This document shows, in pieces, positions 1 through 5,586 of a stretch of 6,119 nt of DNA. The position numbers were made by a program, and so were the translations under genes. The DNA is from JANRKT01 sp033763355 (lineage in GTDB: Bacteria; Bacteroidota; Bacteroidia; Chitinophagales; Chitinophagaceae). Location: the NCBI GenBank assembly GCA_033763355.1, contig JANRKT010000256.1, positions 1 through 6,119 of the forward strand, read 5' to 3'. Below the pieces are notes generated by a model, which did not search any database, had not been told where the DNA came from, and saw only the letters and a list, made by a program, of their open reading frames with translations. The stretch's first letter is position 1. The number at the start of each line of letters is the position of its first letter.

Positions 1-87
1 GCATCGTTTGCATGCAGGGCGGCATCAGTATCTGTAACTAAAATGGGCGCCCAGGCTTCTGCACCTTTCCTGCATGAACTTGTATGA
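1..87 (+). CDS. Ribokinase-like PfkB family sugar kinase, C-terminal fragment
   Basis: Only the last 28 codons are present; the gene enters from the left edge and stops at a TGA at 85-87. The frame reads A-S-F-A-C-R-A-A-S-V-S-V-T-K-M-G-A-Q-A-S-A-P and then ends after a short tail. This matches the end of ribokinases, where a helix rich in Ala (F-A-x-A-A-A-A) is followed by a S/A-V-T-x-x-G-A-Q-x-S-x-P strand that closes the C-terminus. Family knowledge: these cytoplasmic enzymes use ATP to phosphorylate ribose, or another furanose or nucleoside, at the 5-hydroxyl. The catalytic Asp and the substrate-binding lid lie outside the window, so the exact substrate cannot be read. The downstream sugar permease and nucleoside hydrolase favour ribose (inference). 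The permease begins 34 bases after this stop, consistent with one operon. Confidence 0.8.
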   Translation, partial: ASFACRAASVSVTKMGAQASAPFLHELV

Positions 88-121
88 TTGAAAATATTTT
101 TTACAGTTATAGTACAGGCAC

Positions 122-1117
122 ATGTTCATAATAGAAAATTATTCCACAGCTGTTATTTTTTGCATCATCACCATGCTGTGCTGGGGTTCATGGGCCAATA
201 CACAAAAACTTGCGGCAGGAAACTGGCAGTTTGAATTGTTTTACTGGGATTATGTGATTGGCATTCTGTTGATGTCATTACTTTTTGCTTTTACGTTAGG
301 AAGCATTGGTGATGGCGGAAGAAGTTTTATTGCCGATGTGCAACAGGCTTCAAAAAGCAATGTGGGTTCAGCAGTGCTGGGCGGTATAATTTTTAATGCT
401 GCAAATATTCTCCTCGGCGCAGCCATTGCAATAGCGGGCATGTCAGTTGCTTTTCCCGTGGGTATCGGCCTTGCCCTTGTATTGGGTGTGCTGGTTAATT
501 ACAGCGATAATCCTGTTGGTAATGCACCTCTTCTTTTTTCAGGTGTAGCCTTAATAGCCGCAGCCATTTTACTAAATGCTTTTGCTTACCGCAAAGCTTC
601 AGCCAAATCGCAGGGTGTTTCAGCAAAAGGGTTACTGCTATCTGTAGTCAGCGGTATTTTAATGGGGTTCTTTTATAAATATGTTGCTGCATCCATGTTC
701 CCGGAGTTTTCAAACCCTGAAAAAGGGAAACTCAGCCCATATACTGCTGTATTGTTTTTCTCCGTTGGAATTTTATTGAGCAATTTTCTTTTTAACACGT
801 TGCTGATGAAAAAACCTTTTGCAGGAAAACCGGTAACCTATGCTGATTACTTTAAGGGAAGCGGGAAAAACCATTTAACAGGTGTACTTGGCGGGATGAT
901 CTGGTGTGTGGGTATGTCGTTCAGCATTATTGCCTCGGGCAAAGCGGGAACAGCCATTTCATATGGATTGGGCCAGGGGGCAACAGTGGTAGCGGCTATA
1001 TGGGGTATTTTTATCTGGAAAGAGTTTAAGCAGGCTCCAAAAAATATTTCCTGGCTATTGTACGGTATGTTACTTTGTTATCTTGCGGGGCTTGCATTGA
1101 TTATTGCCGCACGTTAA
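122..1117 (+). CDS. GRP/RbsU-type sugar permease (DMT superfamily)
   Basis: A 331-residue integral inner-membrane protein with about ten hydrophobic segments, near residues 8-25, 39-60, 82-104, 105-125, 136-154, 168-188, 206-227, 252-271, 277-298 and 309-329. The two-times-five-helix layout, the C-W-G-S-W-A-N-T motif at the end of helix 1 (20-27), and the Gly-rich pairs G-V-L-G-G-M-I-W-C (254-262) and S-Y-G-L-G-Q-G (280-286) fit the glucose/ribose porter (GRP) family, which includes GlcU and RbsU. Such carriers take up a monosaccharide with protons. The next Met (residue 18) would cut helix 1, so the ATG at 122 is preferred; no clear Shine-Dalgarno precedes it. It sits 34 bases after a ribokinase-like gene and 10 bases before a secreted nucleoside hydrolase, so ribose is the best-guess substrate (inference). 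A nucleoside or another sugar remains possible. Confidence 0.85.
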   Translation: MFIIENYSTAVIFCIITMLCWGSWANTQKLAAGNWQFELFYWDYVIGILLMSLLFAFTLGSIGDGGRSFIADVQQASKSNVGSAVLGGIIFNAANILLGAAIAIAGMSVAFPVGIGLALVLGVLVNYSDNPVGNAPLLFSGVALIAAAILLNAFAYRKASAKSQGVSAKGLLLSVVSGILMGFFYKYVAASMFPEFSNPEKGKLSPYTAVLFFSVGILLSNFLFNTLLMKKPFAGKPVTYADYFKGSGKNHLTGVLGGMIWCVGMSFSIIASGKAGTAISYGLGQGATVVAAIWGIFIWKEFKQAPKNISWLLYGMLLCYLAGLALIIAAR

Positions 1118-1127
1118 TGTTTGCTAT

Positions 1128-2150
1128 ATGAAAAGATTCCTTTTTAAAACGCTCTGTCTTCTTGCTGTTGCAGCAATTGTTCCATATGCCTCCTTTGCAC
1201 AAAATAAAAAACCCGTTCCCGTTATACTCGATACAGATATAGGCCCGGACTATGATGATGCCGGGGCTATGGCTTTATTGCATGCATTTGCAGATAAAGG
1301 TGAAGCAAAAATCCTTGCTACCATTGCAAGCAACAAATATCCACGCATTGCAGCGGTACTTGATGTAATAAATACTTATTTCAACAGGCCGGACCTGCCG
1401 GTGGCTGTCCCCAAAAGTTCAGGGGTTGATATAGGCGTATGGCAAAAATGGGATTCTGTGATTACTGAAAAATATCCCCATAGTATAAAATCAAATGATG
1501 ATGTGCTTTCTGCAACTGAGCTGTACAGGAAAATACTTGCTGCCCAGCCGGATAAAAGTGTAGTTATTGTTACCATTGGTTTCCTCACCAACATGGCTGA
1601 CCTGCTGGGTTCAGGGCCTGATCAATATTCTCCTTTAAGCGGTAATGAACTTGTGAAGAAGAAGGTAAAGCAGCTTGTATGTATGGCTGCAAGGTTCGAT
1701 AAAGAGATGGGGAAATTTAAAGAGTTTAATGTGGTGAGGGATTCAGTTGCATCCATAATAACATTCGGCAACTGGCCCGGGCCGGTTTATTTCAGCGGTT
1801 TTGAAATAGGAAAGAAAATATTTACTGGATTGCCGCTTATTAACAGCAATATTACAAACAGCCCGGTTAAGGATATCTTTTCAATCAGTATCCCGAAGGG
1901 AGGTGAAGAGGATAAAAACGGACGGATGAGTTGGGACCAGACTGCAGTTTTAATTGCTGTAAGGGGCTGGCAGAAATATTACACTTTGCAACCGGGCAGG
2001 ATGATCTGTAATGCTGACGGCAGCAATTTGTGGGATGCAAAAGGCAAAGGGCATTTTTATATTAAAGAAAAGATGCCGGCTAAAGAAGTGGAAAAACTCA
2101 TTAATCAGTTAATGATGCATCAGCCTTCTGCAATTACCAGTGTGAAATGA
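1128..2150 (+). CDS. Secreted inosine-uridine-preferring-type nucleoside hydrolase
   Basis: 340 residues. Family knowledge: members split the N-glycosidic bond of ribonucleosides to give ribose and a free base, using a calcium ion held by clustered aspartates. The Asp signature D-T-D-I-G-P-D-Y-D-D-A is at 35-45. Other conserved parts are T-I-G-F-L-T-N-M-A (149-157), E-F-N-V-V-R-D (199-205, matching the family E-x-N-x-x-x-D site), and W-D-Q-T-A (269-273), whose D270 fits the last calcium ligand. Residues 1-24 form a signal peptide (K2, R3, a hydrophobic core, then A-S-F-A before Q25), so the enzyme should be periplasmic; there is no lipobox Cys. The frame is open back to a TTG at 1104, but that start would overlap the permease gene and bury the signal peptide, so the ATG at 1128 was chosen. 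Signature spacing is the DxDxGxDxDD variant, with two extra residues compared with DxDxGxDD enzymes. Substrate range is not readable. Confidence 0.9.
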   Translation: MKRFLFKTLCLLAVAAIVPYASFAQNKKPVPVILDTDIGPDYDDAGAMALLHAFADKGEAKILATIASNKYPRIAAVLDVINTYFNRPDLPVAVPKSSGVDIGVWQKWDSVITEKYPHSIKSNDDVLSATELYRKILAAQPDKSVVIVTIGFLTNMADLLGSGPDQYSPLSGNELVKKKVKQLVCMAARFDKEMGKFKEFNVVRDSVASIITFGNWPGPVYFSGFEIGKKIFTGLPLINSNITNSPVKDIFSISIPKGGEEDKNGRMSWDQTAVLIAVRGWQKYYTLQPGRMICNADGSNLWDAKGKGHFYIKEKMPAKEVEKLINQLMMHQPSAITSVK

Positions 2151-2234
2151 TATTAAAGCAATGCACATTTTTTATGATCAATAACCCGGATACAGGAAAC
2201 CAATAGTTATTAACTGATTTTTATTTTTGCTGCG
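2151..2234. promoter_or_regulatory. Intergenic region with a perfect Bacteroidota -7 element
   Basis: TAttTTTG at 2222-2229 matches all six fixed positions of the TAnnTTTG -7 box used by the primary sigma factor of Bacteroidota. No good TTTG or TTG box is seen 19-21 bases upstream, which weakens the call. An 11-base perfect palindrome, AGTTATTAACT, lies at 2205-2215 just before the -7 box and could bind a regulator. A 6-base inverted repeat (AATAAC at 2180-2185, GTTATT at 2206-2211, 20-base loop) followed by a T-rich run might weakly end transcription of the upstream gene. The box ends only five bases before the dehydrogenase ATG, so a transcript would start at or very near the start codon. 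Confidence 0.4.
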
Positions 2235-3002
2235 ATGGATACAAGCGGATTTTATAAGAAAGTTGCTGTTGTAACAGGTGCAGGCCAGGGTATTGGTTAT
2301 GAAATATGCAGGCAACTGGCATTGCGGGGCGCCACTGTTGTATTGAATGATGCAGATGCACAACTCGCATCATCTGCAGCAGAAAAAATCAGGCTTGAAG
2401 GAGGAAACTGCTGTGAAAAGGCAGGGGATGTTTCAGACCATACATTTATACACAAGCTGGTTCAATCAGCCGTTGAGCAGTATGGCAGGCTTGACATTGC
2501 CATTGCCAATGCAGGCATAACTTTGTTCAGCGATTTTTTTGAATACTCCCCGGAATCATTTTACAAAGTATTGCAGGTAAATATGGGCGGAAGTTTTTTT
2601 CTTGCCCAGGCTGCCGCCAGGCAAATGAAAACACAGGAAGGCGGCGGGAGCATGTTATTCACTTCTTCTGTTGTAGGCCACCAGGCGCACAAGCAACTGG
2701 CGGCATATGCCATGACGAAAGCCGCTGTTGAAATGCTGGCCAAAAACCTCGTCATTGAACTGTCGCAGTATAAAATCAATGTAAATGCCATAGCGCCGGG
2801 GGCCACATTAACCGAACGCACCATGGAAGATAAAGCCTACCTGCAAACATGGTCGCAGCTAACGCCAATGGGCAGGCCTGCAACCGCATTGGATATAGCA
2901 AATGCGGCTTTATTCCTTGTATCTCCGCAGGCAAAGCATATAACGGGGCAAACCTTAATAATTGACGGGGGATGGACAGCCATTAGCCCGTCGCCTTTTT
3001 AA
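2235..3002 (+). CDS. Classical SDR family NAD(P)-dependent oxidoreductase
   Basis: 255 residues, the usual length for a classical short-chain dehydrogenase/reductase, and complete by motif. The cofactor loop T-G-A-G-Q-G-I-G is at 14-21, with D39 after the second strand (V-V-L-N-D), which favours NAD over NADP. N-A-G is at 92-94. The catalytic set is N116, S145, Y158 and K162 (Y-A-M-T-K), with the usual 13-residue Ser-Tyr gap. P-G at 188-189 and D-G-G-W at 244-247 close the fold. Related enzymes oxidise or reduce sugars, polyols, sugar acids or 3-ketoacyl groups in the cytoplasm; the sequence alone does not fix the substrate. Sugar genes on both sides make a sugar or sugar-acid dehydrogenase most likely (inference). 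The ATG at 2235 is the only start leaving a complete Rossmann strand; the next Met is inside the first helix. No Shine-Dalgarno is seen. Confidence 0.92.
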   Translation: MDTSGFYKKVAVVTGAGQGIGYEICRQLALRGATVVLNDADAQLASSAAEKIRLEGGNCCEKAGDVSDHTFIHKLVQSAVEQYGRLDIAIANAGITLFSDFFEYSPESFYKVLQVNMGGSFFLAQAAARQMKTQEGGGSMLFTSSVVGHQAHKQLAAYAMTKAAVEMLAKNLVIELSQYKINVNAIAPGATLTERTMEDKAYLQTWSQLTPMGRPATALDIANAALFLVSPQAKHITGQTLIIDGGWTAISPSPF

Positions 3003-3022
3003 ATTTCATTTAAACATAAAAT

Positions 3023-3039
3023 GCCAGAATGGTTTTATA
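3023..3039 (+). repeat. Imperfect 17-base direct repeat, left copy
   Basis: GCCAGAATGGTTTTATA here recurs as GCCTGAATGGTATTATA at 3233-3249, with 15 of 17 bases identical. The two copies bracket the palindromic element. They are longer than a typical target-site duplication and not identical, so they may be remnants of a larger repeat unit rather than insertion scars. Confidence 0.5.
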
Positions 3040-3058
3040 ACAATAAGACTTCCTGCCT

Positions 3059-3080
3059 GCGTTGGTGCCCTCACGAACGC
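3059..3080. repeat. Short GC-rich REP-like hairpin
   Basis: GCGTTGGTG (3059-3067), loop CCCT, then CACGAACGC (3072-3080). Eight of nine positions pair, with one G-G mismatch at 3064/3075. It lies 57 bases after the SDR stop and could stall or end transcription, but no T-run follows (the next bases are TATGATATAT), so it is not a standard terminator. REP-like palindromes of this size are often dispersed in bacterial genomes. Confidence 0.5.
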
Positions 3081-3091
3081 TATGATATATC

Positions 3092-3223
3092 AGACTTCTT
3101 GCATAAATCGTTTTTGTCATTTCGACGAAGGAGAAATCTATTGATGGTTTTAAATAGATGCCTCATTCTTGGGGATGACAAACCAATTTTATACTACAGG
3201 AAAACGATTTACAGAAGAAGTCT
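3092..3223. repeat. Nested palindromic element (REP/MITE-like)
   Basis: The outer inverted arms are 3092-3114 and 3201-3223, matching at 20 of 23 positions: AGACTTCTT and TAAATCGTTTT are shared and only the three bases between them differ. Inside is a 70-base hairpin at 3113-3182 made of two 30-base arms (3113-3142 and 3153-3182) around a 10-base loop. It starts TTTGTCAT and ends ATGACAAA, a perfect 8-base match; GAGAAATCTATT pairs with AATAGATGCCTC at 10 of 12 positions; the ten middle positions give five Watson-Crick pairs and two G-T pairs. No bulge is needed in the inner arms. An 18-base unpaired stretch (3183-3200) separates the inner hairpin from the right outer arm. No transposase is present, so any movement would need one in trans. 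From memory, palindromes with TGTCATTTCGA...GAGAAATCT cores are common between genes in Bacteroidota; that is recollection, not a search result. Confidence 0.75.
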
Positions 3224-3232
3224 ATTTTTAAA

Positions 3233-3249
3233 GCCTGAATGGTATTATA
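3233..3249 (+). repeat. Imperfect 17-base direct repeat, right copy
   Basis: GCCTGAATGGTATTATA, the partner of 3023-3039 (15 of 17 identical), placed ten bases after the right arm of the palindromic element. Its two differences from the left copy include one that creates the palindrome at 3237-3255, so this copy may have gained a regulatory role (inference). Confidence 0.5.
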
Positions 3250-3255
3250 CTATTC
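3237..3255. promoter_or_regulatory. 19-base palindrome, possible galK operator
   Basis: GAATGGTATTATACTATTC is symmetric about T3246: GAAT pairs with ATTC and GTAT with ATAC, and the single imperfect position is G3241 against T3251. It ends 25 bases before the chosen galK ATG, where a repressor or activator site could act. Size and symmetry fit a dimeric transcription factor site, but no regulator gene is in the window and no second copy was found upstream of the other genes. Confidence 0.35.
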
Positions 3256-3280
3256 CTTTGATGTATATCTTGCAGGCATT

Positions 3281-4432
3281 ATGGATGTATCGCTTTTAAA
3301 GGAAAATTTCAGGAAACATTTTGCTGAAGAGCCATTGGTTGTACGTTCACCCGGCCGCATCAACCTCATCGGGGAACATACCGATTACAACGAAGGATTT
3401 GTACTGCCTGCGGCAATTGATAAAGCAGTTTACATTGCAATAAGCAAACGTGCCGGTGATGAATTGCATTGGATAAGCCTTGATATGAACAGCAGGTATT
3501 CAGGCTCTTTAAGAAAGATCGAAAAGTCGGGTGAACACTGGCCCGACTATCTTCTTGGGGTAACAGACCAGTTGCAAAAACCCGGCGTCACCTTAACAGG
3601 CTTTAATGTTGTGCTTGCCGGGGAGGTGCCCATTGGCGCAGGCCTGTCTTCTTCTGCAGCGGTAGAGTGTGCAACGGTTTTTGCATTGAATGAAATATTT
3701 AAACTGGGGTTGGATAAACTGCAGATGGTGAAATTGTCACAGAAAGCCGAGAATGAATTTGCAGGGGTAAAATGCGGCATTATGGACCAGTTTGCAAGCA
3801 TGTTCGGGAAAGCGGGACATGTGATACAACTGGATTGCCGTTCGCTTGATTATGTTTATTACCCGCTTGAACTGAAGGGCTATAAAATAGTTTTGTTTGA
3901 TACGCAGGTTAAACATTCACTGGCATCAACGGAATACAATATAAGGCGGGAAGAATGTGAAAGAGGTGTTGCTTTGCTTCAAAAAAAATACCCGCATGTA
4001 AAAAGCCTGCGTGATGCAACCATGCAAATGGTTAATGAACAGCTTAAAAATGCTGAAGGAAGAATATACGACAGGTGCCGTTTTGTGGTGGAGGAAATTG
4101 AAAGGGTGCGGCAGGCTTGTATTGATTTGCAGGGTGGCAACATTGAAGCGTTCGGCAAAAAGATGTTTGCTGCACATGCCGGGTTGAGCAGGATGTATGA
4201 AGTAAGCTGTGAAGAACTGGATTTCCTTGCTGATCTTGCTGTTGAAGAACCTGCTGTTGTTGGGGCAAGAATGATGGGTGGCGGTTTTGGCGGCTGTACC
4301 ATCAATATCATTTCTGAATCAGCACTGCAGGCTGTTATTGAAAAATTCAGCAACGCATACAGGCAGAAATTTGCTGTTGACTTAAAAAGTTATATTGTTG
4401 AAATAAAAGACGGGACCTCGGTTGAACAATAA
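3281..4432 (+). CDS. galK: Galactokinase (GHMP kinase)
   Basis: 383 residues, the normal bacterial length. It phosphorylates alpha-D-galactose to galactose 1-phosphate with ATP, the first committed step of the Leloir pathway, in the cytoplasm. The galactokinase signature G-R-I-N-L-I-G-E-H-T-D-Y is at 25-36, with R26 as the expected catalytic Arg and E32, H33 and D35 at the sugar site. The GHMP ATP loop P-I-G-A-G-L-S-S-S-A-A is at 117-127, G-I-M-D-Q holds the catalytic Asp D169, and G-G-G-F-G-G at 333-338 is the third GHMP motif. An upstream in-frame ATG at 3239 would add 14 residues encoded by repeat and palindrome sequence and unlike the family, so the ATG at 3281 is chosen. The dehydrogenase gene 37 bases downstream probably shares its transcript. 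No galT, galE or galM is in view, so those steps must be encoded elsewhere. Confidence 0.95.
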   Translation: MDVSLLKENFRKHFAEEPLVVRSPGRINLIGEHTDYNEGFVLPAAIDKAVYIAISKRAGDELHWISLDMNSRYSGSLRKIEKSGEHWPDYLLGVTDQLQKPGVTLTGFNVVLAGEVPIGAGLSSSAAVECATVFALNEIFKLGLDKLQMVKLSQKAENEFAGVKCGIMDQFASMFGKAGHVIQLDCRSLDYVYYPLELKGYKIVLFDTQVKHSLASTEYNIRREECERGVALLQKKYPHVKSLRDATMQMVNEQLKNAEGRIYDRCRFVVEEIERVRQACIDLQGGNIEAFGKKMFAAHAGLSRMYEVSCEELDFLADLAVEEPAVVGARMMGGGFGGCTINIISESALQAVIEKFSNAYRQKFAVDLKSYIVEIKDGTSVEQ

Positions 4433-4469
4433 ACAGCCAGCCTGTGCGGGTTGCAGTTAAAGAAAACAC

Positions 4470-5480
4470 ATGCGGACATTAATTTGTAATACGCCTTATC
4501 AACTGGAGTATGCAGAAACAAATACACCGGTTTTTGCAAAAGGAAATACTTTATTAAAAATTGAGAGAATAGGAATATGCGGTACTGACCTGCATGCGTA
4601 TGAGGGCACACAGCCTTTTTTTAATTACCCGAGGATTTTAGGGCATGAGCTGGCGGCAACTGTTGTGCAGACAGACGCAGAAGGGTTTTCACCGGGAGAA
4701 GCCGTAACTTTTATTCCGTATTTTAATTGCGGTATTTGCATGGCCTGCCGCAATGGCAAACCTAATTGCTGCGCAAGCTTAAAAGTTTGCGGTGTACATA
4801 TTGACGGGGGCATGAGGGAATATTTATCTGTGCCGTCTCACTCACTTGTGCATGGCAAAAGTTTGGGTTTTGATGAACTGGCTTTGATTGAACCGCTGGC
4901 AATTGGAGCACATGGCGTAAGCAGGGCTGCTGTTGCAAAGGATGAATTTGTGCTGGTTATCGGCGCAGGCCCAATTGGTTTAGGCACGATGGAATTTGCA
5001 CGCATAGCAGGTGCAAAAGTAATTGCGATGGACATCAATGATGCAAGATTGAATTTTTGCAAAGAAAAACTTGGTATAAATTTTACTGTAAACCCTGCTG
5101 CTGAAAATGCAGATGAAAGGCTTAAGGAAATAACAAACGGCGATATGCCGGCCGTGGTAACAGATGCTACCGGAAATTTAAAAGCCATTAACAATGCATT
5201 TCAATACATGGGGCATGGGGCAAGATATGTGCTTATCGGCCTTCAGAAAGGCGATATAAGTTTCAGCCATCCGGAGTTTCACAAACGGGAAGGCACATTA
5301 ATGAGCAGCCGCAATGCCACCCGTGCAGATTTTGAACATGTGATACAGGCAATGAAAGGAGGGCTTGTAAGCCCGGCAACATATATAACCCATCGGGTGC
5401 ATTTTAATGAAGTAAAAGCAAATTTCCAAAGCTGGTTAAATCCCGCCAGCGGCGTTATAAAGGCGATGGTGGAAATGTAA
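4470..5480 (+). CDS. Zinc-dependent medium-chain dehydrogenase, RspB/LgoD-like
   Basis: 336 residues, a complete zinc-binding alcohol dehydrogenase. The catalytic zinc set is C37 (G-I-C-G-T-D-L-H), H59-E60 (G-H-E) and E141 (L-I-E-P-L-A-I-G). The structural zinc cysteines C87, C90, C93 and C101 have the usual C-x2-C-x2-C-x7-C spacing. The Rossmann loop G-A-G-P-I-G is at 165-170, and D188 at the end of the next strand points to NAD. The run I-G-I-C-G-T-D-L-H-A-Y-E-G-T-Q-P-F-F followed by Y-P-R-I-L-G-H-E closely resembles E. coli RspB and LgoD, the latter an L-galactonate 5-dehydrogenase; this is from memory of those proteins. A sugar-acid or polyol oxidation in the cytoplasm is the best guess. 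It begins 37 bases after galK with no terminator between them, so co-transcription is likely. The ATG at 4470 gives the family's usual short N-terminus. Confidence 0.92.
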   Translation: MRTLICNTPYQLEYAETNTPVFAKGNTLLKIERIGICGTDLHAYEGTQPFFNYPRILGHELAATVVQTDAEGFSPGEAVTFIPYFNCGICMACRNGKPNCCASLKVCGVHIDGGMREYLSVPSHSLVHGKSLGFDELALIEPLAIGAHGVSRAAVAKDEFVLVIGAGPIGLGTMEFARIAGAKVIAMDINDARLNFCKEKLGINFTVNPAAENADERLKEITNGDMPAVVTDATGNLKAINNAFQYMGHGARYVLIGLQKGDISFSHPEFHKREGTLMSSRNATRADFEHVIQAMKGGLVSPATYITHRVHFNEVKANFQSWLNPASGVIKAMVEM

Positions 5481-5533
5481 CCGCCTTCTAACTTTCATTA
5501 GCAACTCCCGGAAAATTTAAACAAATGATTTGA

Positions 5534-5565
5534 TTGAGTGTTATATACCCGTGTTTTCATCTTTG
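5534..5565 (+). promoter_or_regulatory. Candidate Bacteroidota promoter before the SRPBCC gene
   Basis: TTG at 5534-5536 and CAtcTTTG at 5558-5565 are 21 bases apart. They resemble the TTG/TTTG -33 box and TAnnTTTG -7 box with one mismatch in the -7 box. Transcription would start near 5572, about 15-20 bases before the start codon. The 106-base gap it sits in (5481-5586) holds no gene and no convincing terminator. The AT-rich setting makes chance matches easy. Confidence 0.3.
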
Positions 5566-5586
5566 TATCTTTTTTGCAAAATATAA

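Larger units (their letters stand above)
3003..3280. other. 278-base non-coding gap filled with palindromic repeats
   Basis: I accept no gene here. In order it holds the left copy of a 17-base direct repeat (3023-3039), a GC-rich hairpin (3059-3080), a nested palindromic element (3092-3223), the right copy of the direct repeat (3233-3249), and a 19-base palindrome (3237-3255) that overlaps that copy. Short open frames cross it on the + strand but run through the repeats and resemble no protein I know. A clean -33/-7 promoter for galactokinase was not found; TTccTTTG at 3253-3260 is only a partial match. Confidence 0.7.

Noticed and set aside
95..102. TAttTTTT as a -7 box for the permease gene
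   Set aside because: The last base is wrong, no TTG box is at the right distance, and close spacing to the kinase suggests an operon.
84..131. ATGA-coupled 15-codon mini frame after the kinase stop
   Set aside because: Too short, it runs into the permease start, and it has no recognisable content; probably chance.
2962..3144. Open frame of 60 codons over the SDR end and the gap
   Set aside because: It starts inside the SDR gene in another frame and ends in palindromic repeat sequence; nothing supports it.
3239..3280. Upstream in-frame ATG extending galactokinase by 14 residues
   Set aside because: The extra codons fall in the direct repeat and palindrome, and galactokinases of this type normally begin close to the 3281 start.
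3021..3299. Open frame of 92 codons across the SDR-galK gap
   Set aside because: It runs through the hairpin, the palindromic element and both direct repeats, overlaps the galK start, and its translation resembles no protein family I know.
3979..4353. Reverse-strand open frame of 124 codons inside galK
   Set aside because: It lies wholly within a well-supported galactokinase gene and has the low-complexity Ser/Pro-rich look of an antisense shadow.
4433..4469. CAGCC...GGGTTG as a terminator between galK and the dehydrogenase
   Set aside because: Only a few imperfect pairs and no T-run; the short gap reads better as within an operon.
4838..5194. Reverse-strand open frame of 118 codons inside the zinc dehydrogenase
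   Set aside because: Antisense shadow of a gene with intact zinc and cofactor motifs; its Ser/Ala-rich composition is typical of such shadows.
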